Origin: Sabethes cyaneus
Lineage: Eukaryota; Arthropoda; Insecta; Diptera; Culicidae
Length of the DNA: 64,000 bases
Direction: 5' to 3'
Assembly: GCF_943734655.1 (NCBI RefSeq)
Contig: NC_071353.1
Location: forward strand, 78,081,621-78,145,620
How positions within the stretch are numbered: position 1 is the stretch's first letter; every line of letters begins with the position of its first letter. The notes below the pieces were generated by a model that did no database searches, was not told the origin of the DNA, and saw nothing but the letters and a program-made list of their open reading frames with translations. Of the stretch, positions 55,391-64,000 are shown in pieces. Position numbers and translations under genes: made by a program.

Positions 55391-55489
55391 ATGGACTTAC
55401 AAACGCTCTATAAAAATATGGACGTGTCTCATCTCGCGATTGACGAGGTTGAGCACGAATTAGCAATTCGAAATATTACTTCCCTGTAA
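55391..55489 (+). pseudogene. gag: Gag N-terminal fragment
   Basis: ATG at 55391, 406 bp after the LTR end, opens a 32-codon frame containing LYKNMDVSHLA and the EVEHELAIRNI block, like the 'EL.hELkiRgi' motif at the start of Gag in many insect LTR elements. It ends at TAA 55487-55489, where unrelated sequence with repeated GTCGGATCGATGTA words starts, so the gag is truncated by another insertion or rearrangement. Confidence 0.5.
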
Positions 55490-58363
55490 GAATTCTCGAC
55501 CCGACATCAAGTCGACATCAACTCCACAGTTCTGCTTGTCAACTAAACATCGAGTCGACATGTCGACCCGTTTCGAATCCATTGTCGGGCTATTTTGCAA
55601 CAAAAATGTCGGAACTGTCGGGTTGAACGTTCATCCGCTCAAACCCGACTCGAACACCTTTAGTCGGATCTATGTAGATCGAACGAGTCGGTCGTTTGTC
55701 GCGTCCGCTCGAACCCGACACGAACACCTTTGTTCGGATCGATGTAAATTCCTTTAGTCGGATCGATGTAAATTGAACGAGTCGGTCGCTTGTTGCGCCT
55801 CGGCGACGGGACCAAGAAGCCGGGAGCGCGTTTTGATTGTATTTGTTTTGAAGTAAATCCGCTGCTGCTGGCTGGCGTTTGAAGCGGACTTGATCAAAAC
55901 AAATACATCTGAAACCGTTTTTCGGCTAGCAGCGATGGCGGACTGGCACCGGTCGCTGGATATGTTTGTTTATGACGCGCATTACTAGGGCGCATCACTT
56001 TCATTAGTGCGGTTCAAAATTAAAAGTATATTTAAATATAATTTTTTTTACACATTGTTTTTTTTTGCTTTGCTTCTTTTTATTAATAAAGAAAAGAAAC
56101 GTTTTAACGTTGAAAGAAGAATATTACGCTATTTTTGTAAAGGGTTATTCTGGTAATTTCAAATGTTTGATTGTTGTTATGGGCTTAAACATAGAATATT
56201 TATTGATTAATTTATTAATTTATTAATTAACATCGAAATATTCTTCAAACATACTGGGAGTAAATGTATAGAATTGAATATATTAGTTTATTTATTAAAT
56301 CCAATGTGTCCTTCCGATTCAATTTAACAGAGAATGCTGATAAGAAATAATATAGGTGGGCCGTGTTTAAAAATCAAATAGTAAATAGTTTTTTGCGTCA
56401 ATAGACTAGCAAATCATTAAATCAATAATTCAATGGATCAATAAATCAATAAAATAATAAATCAGTAAATCAATAAGTCAATCAATAAATAAATTAATAA
56501 ATCAGTAAATCGATATATCGATGGTCGCTGCGGGATTATTAAAGATGCGCAGTGAGCATCTGTTTTATCACTACGATTCAAATTTCAAATCTTCAGAACT
56601 TAATATTTGATAATATAAATAATACTTAAAAAAATTATAATAATAATCGATGAACATGAATTTATATCTAATTTGAAAACTATCTACAACGTGAACCCAT
56701 CAAACTTTCGATGTTTGATTGACTGAAATTTTACAATTTTTTGCAGTTTTAACGCTGCGGGATTTGTAAATGATCCTGTGTTTAAGGGTATATCGGTATT
56801 TTAATCCCAGAAGTATGCATCGTACTTTACGATTGAGAACCAAAATTAATGTACGTTAATGAAATATTTTACTCACTAATAATAAACAGTGGTGCAGCAT
56901 TTCCCAAATGAGGGTTCGCCAAAAATATAATTCGCAGCAGAACAGTATAAGGAATGCCGCCAGGTGGTTTTCAAACTAAAAAAGGTTGGGAACAATTAAT
57001 TTTTATACCATTTTCTAACTTACAGATTGTAATGGATTTCGGCACAAAACAAAAAAAAAGATGTTATTCAATTTTTAAAGTCCTTTATTCCTCCTTTTCA
57101 TCGGACATAACCGATATTCCAAATTGTTTATAATCGTTTTATCAAATTTGGAAATTTTGATACTAGCAATTTTGGAATTATCGTAAAAATTGGCCGAAGA
57201 GACCCATCTATTGCACAGTACAACAGCATTAGTACACTATAGTATTTGCCATTTTCTCAAAAAAAAAAACCAAAGGAAATTTCCTGCTTGGACATTATTT
57301 AAAAAAACTATGATTTCTTAAACCAAGTGTCATAAAGAAATGTAAGAAAACATTCTTAACAATATCCTTTACAATATTATTCAGCCCTATGGGTTTCCTC
57401 CGCCAATATTGGTCATTCGCCAATGCAAATGACTGGATATAATAATTCCTATTTAGTAAACCTTAGCCTACTAGCTATCGAACCTTTTCGTCCTTGTAGT
57501 ACCAACTGAAATGTTACTATTAGTAAGGGAAGTGGATCGGGCAACCAACCAAATGCCCGCATCAATGAGGAAGTGAGAAAAATGTTCTATCTAATTTTAA
57601 CAAAGTAACAGAGTTAAACCAAACCTTTCCTCAATTGGTTCAAGACAAGGTCAATTTAAAAATAATACATCCATAGCATAAATCCATAGCAAATAAACAA
57701 TGCAACCAATAAATAACCTATACATTAAAATTCAATTACGACGTGAATTAGCTCGCCTAGAATGTCGCTAATGGTAATAAATTGTACAGCTTTTCCCTTA
57801 ATCCGAATAAATCTTCCTGCAACGACATTTATACTGGATTATGCGTTCTCAGGAAAATGACGCTTTAATAAGTGCAAATTTAAAGGACAGTACATCTTTT
57901 TTATTGGCAGGTAACCGAATATTTACTAACAACGAGATGGTAGAACAGGGAATTTCGGTGAATAAGAAAAAAAACTTATAAATTTTGAAAAACTGTATTT
58001 TTCATTTGATATTAATTATAAAATCGTGAGACTACAGAATAAGTATTTATTGAAACTAATAATAACAAATTAGATAAACAATTTTAATTCAAATCAGAAT
58101 AGGATTCAAGTACGGCAAAAACTACTAATATAATGATATGATATATAAAGTTGTTTTTCACATATTTTCACGATCAATTTGAATTACATTACAATTACAG
58201 TTTCAGCATTCTTTTGACTTACTTGTTTATAATTATTTATAATATTTCTAGTACAATTTTTTAAATATAAGTTTTTTTTAAAGCCGGTTGTATAAGTCTT
58301 TTCTGTTTTTTCTGTATAATTCTTTTCTGTGCAAGACTGGATCTAAAAGTGTTATATTTGAAA
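55490..58363. other. AT-rich noncoding DNA
   Basis: 55490-55800 has repeated CTCGAACCCGACACGAACACC and TTTAGTCGGATCGATGTA words. 55.85-58.36 kb is AT-rich with no coding frame that I recognise. Confidence 0.4.
56396..56520. repeat. AATCAATAAATCA-type short tandem repeat
   Basis: About 125 bp of degenerate AATCAATA / AATCAGTA units. Confidence 0.75.
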
Positions 58364-60186
58364 GGGGGGAGTCGTCTATGCTCGGACCTTTTAGGTTTTT
58401 AAGATAAAACATAAAAAAATGCCGACTTTATTACTTCTATTTACACTTTACTGTAGAGAGAAACAATATTATAGGCAAAAAATGCAAAGCAATAAAATTT
58501 GCGCTGCAAGGTTGATTTTAAAAGTAGATAGTATTTTGAGTACAAATTAGCTCAAATCGAAAGCCTCTATGCTTGGACATGATAAACTGATCTATTAAAA
58601 CCAGCATCAATAGAAGAAAAAGATCCTAGAACAATTTAAAACTTCAGCACAGACCTTGTGACTCCAGTCCTGGCAGGTTTGCTGTATAAAAGTTGAATAA
58701 AGTTTTATTCACATAATTTTTTTGTTGAGAGTGCTGGTAATGTAGAATGCATGCAAAAATGTACGCGGCTGCTGATATTTTAATGCAATTTTTTTCTGAT
58801 TTTTTCTACGTTTCGCATTGCTTAACTAGTTTCACATTGCGGTCAATGCGGCTGCTACCCAGATCGTACTTGAGCTACAAAACCGCTGGAAAGCCGATCA
58901 ACGGCGAATAAACAGCCTAACTACCATAGTCCAGTAGTTATCTAAGAGTGTGCGTTAAGCACAATAGCCCCTCCCTGAAGTAATACCGATAAGGTGGTGC
59001 CAGGGGGGTTTGAGGCTGGAGACTTGAGTAGGGTTTTAGTGGGTCTGGATCCTCACGCCCCAGTAGGGGGGTCGGGATACCAAACCCCACTCCCTGAGTT
59101 GTCTTCTCAGGTGTCTGATAGCAGATTTCCCTACTCGTTAAAAAAACTGGTTTTATTTTACATAGGAATCAAAGATATAGCAATTCTAGATGAAGTATAT
59201 TTTGCTGATTACTTTACTGTCCGGTCATAGAGAACAGGTTGGTGTCAGGCCATAGAAGACACGGCACAGTTTCAAAAAATTAAGTTTTTTCTTATATTTT
59301 CATATCATATTTAAACTGTTTCGAACAAATAACTTTATCAAGCCAACGTTCAGAAATATCGCATCTTTTGTTTATTAAAATCATTTGCGACTGCACTTTT
59401 ATGACATTTACCCGATTCTCTCTGTTTTAATAGTTGAACCGTTCGACAGTTCTCATTTGTTTACTTTTTGAAACAAAGACATCATAATAGAGGTTTTCCG
59501 TCAGATCATACCCCACCTTTTCTTATTTTTTCTCGGATGTACTGCCAATACGAATGACAATAGTGCAAAAATATTTTTTTTTCGTTGACTCTAGAATTTA
59601 CTACGATTTTTTAAACAATGCAAATTGCAAGAATGTTGAATTTCTTTTCACCAAATCACGACTGTTGAGTTTTAAAAAATTAGTTTCGGCTGCACTGTTT
59701 ATCAAAATTTTCAGATTTTCTGGAAGCATTGCACAACAGATTTTGACATACGTGTATCAGCGGTTGAGTGAAAAGGACAAAACGAATGAAAAGCTAATGA
59801 TTAACTTCTTTTTCGTTTCGTGTGTTGCTTGCCACAAGAGTAAAGAGTGGCACAAATGATTACGAAGCGGTGAAAATAGAGGATACTGGTACAAAAGGGC
59901 ATGTTATACATCCGAGAAGTGACGGGTTGAAATATACGTATTTTAGTTTTTCATTTTTACAGTAGTTATAGGCTTTATTGAAGAAAGTTTTATATGGGTA
60001 TTATTTCTAAGAGTCAAAACTGAACATTTAATGAAAAAAAATGTTGACGGAAAACCTCTATTGGGATACCATGAAATTTTGCAATTTACTATTGTTCCTT
60101 GCTTTCCGAATATTTTTATTAATCTTTATTTTTGAGAAGTCTTAGTGTCCGGTCATAGAGGCTGTACGGCAAAGATGACTTCCCCC
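58364..60186. mobile_element. Putative element with GGGGGAAGTC-type inverted ends
   Basis: Left GGGGGGAGTCGTCTATGCTC and right (reverse) GGGGGAAGTCATCTTTGCCG are similar. CTCTATG(C/A)..GGAC words recur near both ends (58382, 58569, 59219, 60150). The target duplication is not visible. 58940-59130 inside is related to the UTR-like segment at 8.0-8.2 kb. Frames such as 59554-59859 show no known motif. Confidence 0.4.
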
Positions 60187-61689
60187 TACCCAAAATTACC
60201 GTTGATTTCTGTGGGGATTCTTTGACTATTTTTATTATTTCTGATCATAGAAATCATATTGTATTCTACATCTTCTATACTTTATATATCTTTAAATTGC
60301 ATATATATTTACTTGTAGTATCATTTTAACAGTTTTTAAATAAATAACATATAACATTGTTAACTAACATATTTAGCCTTTTATATTTGTGTCAATGTTG
60401 TCCTGATTTATCATTAATACTTCCTTAGTGTTGTTTTCTTGATTTTCTTTCACTAATATTATTTTTCTAAGAGTTGTCAATATTATTTTATTTCGTCTGG
60501 ATCAAATTAAACCTTTCTAAAAATAATATTTTATTACACGGTTTATGCTTATTTTCATATTGTTTATGTTTATGTTTATTTTGTTAACAAATTCCATTTT
60601 ATCTCAAAATTTTACGTTTGTTTTTCGTCTTGCATTATTTGTCATAAATTAAGGAATACTAAAATATATACTTGACAAAAATTTATAAACATAATAAATT
60701 AACATTAGGAAATAATGTTAACACCTAAATGAAATTGGACTCATACAAGCAAAATAAAAACATACAATGTAGATACAAACTTCTTAGATCGAATTGAATA
60801 TAGATGCAATTTTGATGTAAATGAGACAGAATGTGAACAATATACACGCAAAAACTGAAATCTCGCGCAATATTTTGTCAAAAGTTAACAAAACTTATTT
60901 TAAGAAAAATAGTTGAAATTTTTGCACGATAGAATGATAAGACAAGTGTTAGATAATATTGAACCAAGTGGAGAAAAAATTATAAAAAAAGGAATTAAAA
61001 TTAAAATTAAAATCACATAGGACTAAGTCTGATCTGTTTAGAATTGGATCAAGGAAAAAAATACAAATAGAAAATAAGTTTTAACAGGCAAGCATTCTAA
61101 GTAAAAATAGGGTAATAGTAGAAGTAAAGTAATTCGATTCTGTAACCGCAAGGTTACCGAAACTGCTTTGACAAGCGTATGGTCGGTGAATTCGAGTGTT
61201 AGTAGAATCAGACCATTCGAAGTCAAAGTGACTTTAGCATGGGTTCATTCACAGGCTTCTCATTATCCTTCCTTCATCTTGAAATCTATTCCCAATAAAA
61301 CCTCTTCAACAGTGCAAAAGTCAGTTGTAGTTTTAGTGTACTGTCAGACCAACGTAATAGGACTCGCGAGGGATGGCTAAAATTGTGGATTGGCGTATAA
61401 GAAACGAGCTGGGTGAAGTAGAGCAAGGTTTGAAGGAAGGGTAAAACCCGATGCACACAAGCACGCATAAAATTAATAATAAGGATATAAAATTAATGTT
61501 ATATCAACCAAAGAACAAACAGATATCATTCTTTGAATAAAATCCCACAAAACATATCGTCATACACATGTTGCCTGAACACTAGACAGCTGGCAAAGAA
61601 GTAGACAGAGAGAAAGAGAGTTTTATCTTTATGTCTGTGCTTGAATCAAACAAAATTTGCAAAACTTATGTATGGGATATTTATAGTTT
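60187..61689. other. AT-rich noncoding DNA
   Basis: No coding frame recognised. 60.3-61.0 kb is extremely AT-rich. Confidence 0.4.
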
Positions 61690-64000
61690 AACTAGCTGAC
61701 CCGACAAACTTCGTATTGCCACAAATTAACCTGTGTTGTACATAAATCATGAATCTCGGATGATCTTTGTCACTTCTCGAGTTTTGCAAGCCCCCCAGTG
61801 GGCGGCGCTTCCGACGGCGGGTCACCGGCAACACTCGCGACCGGCTCGTCCTGAATGATCTAGTGTTACTATAGATAGTTTTTGTGGTCTTGTTATTGAT
61901 TAATGTTTTATGGAAGAGTCTCGAATTTCTCGAGTTCGATTAGTTTTTGAGTTTCGCAAAAATTTCTGTTTTATTTGTATGAGAGTCCATATCCCCCTAC
62001 CACAGGGGTGAGAGGTCTCTAACTATCATAAAATAAATTCAAGACTCAAAAATCTCCTACATGCTAAATTTGGTTCCATTTGCTTGATTAGTACTCAAAT
62101 TATAAGGAAATTTGTATTTCATTTGTATGGGAGCCCACCCTCTTAAAAGGGAAAGGGGTCGTAATACACCACAGCAAAAAAAAATTCTGCCATCTAAAAC
62201 TCTCACATGCCAAATTTGGTTCCATTTGCTTGATTAGTTCTAAAGTTATGAGCAAATTTGTATTTCATTTGAATGGGAGCCCCCCCTCCTCCTAAAAAGG
62301 TAAGAAGTCCTAATTCATCATGGGAAAAATGGTTGCCTCCAAAAACACCCACATGCCAAATATGGTTCCATTTGCTTGATTAGTTCTCGAATTATGAGGA
62401 AATTTGTATTTCATTTGTGTAGAAGCCCCCCCTCTTGAAGTGTGGAAGGATCCTAATTCACCGTAGAAAATATTTTTGCCTCCAAAAACCTCCACATGCC
62501 GAATTTGGTTCTATTTGCTTGATTAGTTCTCGAGTTATGAGGAAATTTGTATTTCATTTGTATTGGAGCCCCCCCTCCTAATGTGGGAAGAGGTCCTAAT
62601 TCATCACAGAAAAAATTCTTGCCTCCAAAAACACCTACACGCCAAATTTGGTTCCATTTGCTGGATTAGTTCTCGAGTTATGAGGAAATTTGTATTTCGT
62701 TTGTATAGGACCCCCCCTCCTAAAGTGGGAAGGGGTCCCAATTCATCATTGAAAAAAAAATTGTCTCCAAAAACACACACATGCCAAATTTGGTTCAATT
62801 CGCTTGATTAGTTCTCGAGTTATGAGGAAATTTGTATTTCATTTGTACAGGAGCCCCTCCTCTTAAAGTGGGGAGGGGTCCTAATTCACCATAGAAAATT
62901 TTCTTACCCTCGAAAACCTTCACATGCCAAATTTGGTTGCATTTGCTTGATTAGTTCTCGAGTTATGAGGAAATTTGTATGGAAGCCCCCCCTCTTAAAG
63001 GGGAGAGGAGTTATAATTCCTCTTATAAAGAGGGGAGGGGTCTCAATTCACCATAGAATAAATTCTTGTCACCAAAAAAAACACCCACATGCCAAATGTT
63101 GTTCTATTTGCTTGATTAGTTCTCGAGTTCGGAGGAAATTTGTATTTCATTTGTACAGGAGCCCCCCCTCTTAGAGTGGGGAGGGGTCCTAATTCACCGT
63201 AAAAAATTTTCCTGCCCTCGAAAACCTTCACATGCCAAATTTGGTTCCATTTGCTTGATTAGTTCTCGAGTTATGAGGAAATTTGTATGGAAGCCCCCCC
63301 TCTTAAAGGAGAGAGGAGTTACAATTCCCCTTATATAGAGGGAGGGGTCTCAATTTACCATAGAATAAATTCTTGTCACCGAAAACACCCACATGCCAAA
63401 TTTGGTTCTATTTGCTTGATTAGTTCTCGAGTTATGAGGAAATTTGTATTTCATTTGTATAGGAGCCCCCCCTCCTAAAGTGGGGAGAGGTTCTTATTCA
63501 TCATAGGAAAAATTCTTGCCTCCAAAAACATCTACATGCCAAATTTGGTTCCATTTGCTGGATTAGCTCTCGAGTTATAAGGAAATTTGTATTTCGTTTG
63601 TATAGGAGCCCCCTCCCCTTAAAGTGGGGAGGGGTCCCAATTCATCATAGAAAAAAATTTTGTCTGCAAAAACACACACATGCCAAATTTGGTTCCATTT
63701 GCTTGATTAGTTCTCGAGTTATGAGGAAATTGGTATTTCATTTGTACAGGAGCCCCCCCTCTTAAAGTGAAGAGGGGTCCTAATTCAACATAGAAAATTT
63801 TCTTGCTCTCGAAAACTTTCACATGCCAAATTTGGTTCCATTTGCTTGATTAGTTCTCGAGTTATGAGGAAATTTGTATGGAAACCCCCCCTCTTAAAGG
63901 GGAGAGGAGTTATAATTCCGCTTATAAAGAGGGGAGGGGTCTCAAATTACCCTAGAATAAATTCTTGTCACTGAAAACACCCACATGCCAAATTTGGTTC
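61690..64000. repeat. Tandem array with about 898-bp higher-order period, runs off the window
   Basis: Opens with CTAGCTGACCCGACAAACTTC, a head followed by about 0.3 kb of unique sequence. From about 62070 the word CCAAATTTGGTTCCATTTGC recurs every 142-146 or 161-165 bp. Monomers contain TTGATTAGTTCTCGAGTTAT, GGAAATTTGTATTTCATTTG, a CCCCCCCTC block and an AATTCACCATAGAA block. Variants repeat in the order seen at 62643-63540 and again from 63540, so six monomers form one higher-order unit. The open frames across it are period artefacts. Confidence 0.85.

Noticed and set aside
59554..59859. 101-codon open frame without repeats
   Set aside because: No recognisable family motif, AT-rich composition and no neighbouring coding signal; probably random.
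62310..63822. Several 60-80-codon frames with a shared LCxxSSRVMRKFV-like pattern
   Set aside because: They repeat because the DNA is a tandem array; both strands give similar frames.

Overview
The window looks like repeat-dense chromosomal DNA from an insect, most likely a culicine (Aedes-like) mosquito. The reasons are AT-rich sequence, spliceosome-type introns, histone-type mRNA stem-loops, long (CATA)n and (CA)n arrays inside recurrent repeat families, and a crowd of small inverted-repeat elements. The species call is an inference from repeat style, not a database match. I see no intact host protein-coding gene. Coding signals are transposon proteins or broken copies of host genes.

Layout. 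1-4.2 kb: an RTE-type reverse transcriptase remnant and a DNA element that carries a captured KIF23/Pavarotti kinesin motor fragment. 4.2-9.1 kb: copy A of a noncoding repeat that recurs at 46-50 kb, interrupted by small elements and ending in (CATA)n. 9.16-12.36 kb: an LTR element with nearly identical LTRs and a perfect 5-bp target duplication, whose interior is satellite-like DNA. 12.9-27.7 kb: nested MITEs, many with exact target site duplications, including a Transib-like long-TIR element and a hAT-type element that carries RTE debris. 28.1-30.9 kb: a broken Ty3/gypsy pol with an intron-like GT-AG insert in its RT. 31.8-37.5 and 51.6-53.65 kb: two copies of a decayed histone cluster (H1, H2B, H2A, probable H4), several units still with 3' stem-loops. 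39.5-51.6 kb, minus strand: three phase-compatible exons of a hAT transposase. 53.65-55.5 kb: LTR, primer site and gag start of another LTR retrotransposon, inserted in a histone H1 relic. 55.5-61.7 kb: AT-rich DNA with little recognisable. 61.7-64 kb: a higher-order tandem array that runs off the window.

The most useful property of this window is that it holds several paralogous 'empty sites'. Elements inserted in one copy of a duplicated segment can be delimited against the other copy. This gives firm boundaries for a CCC...GGG terminated family with variable 2-bp target duplications, a CACAGA family with 7-bp duplications, a TA-flanked family and four hAT-like MITE insertions. A hammerhead-ribozyme-like fold in all three copies of the (CATA)n-ended repeat is the most speculative signal.
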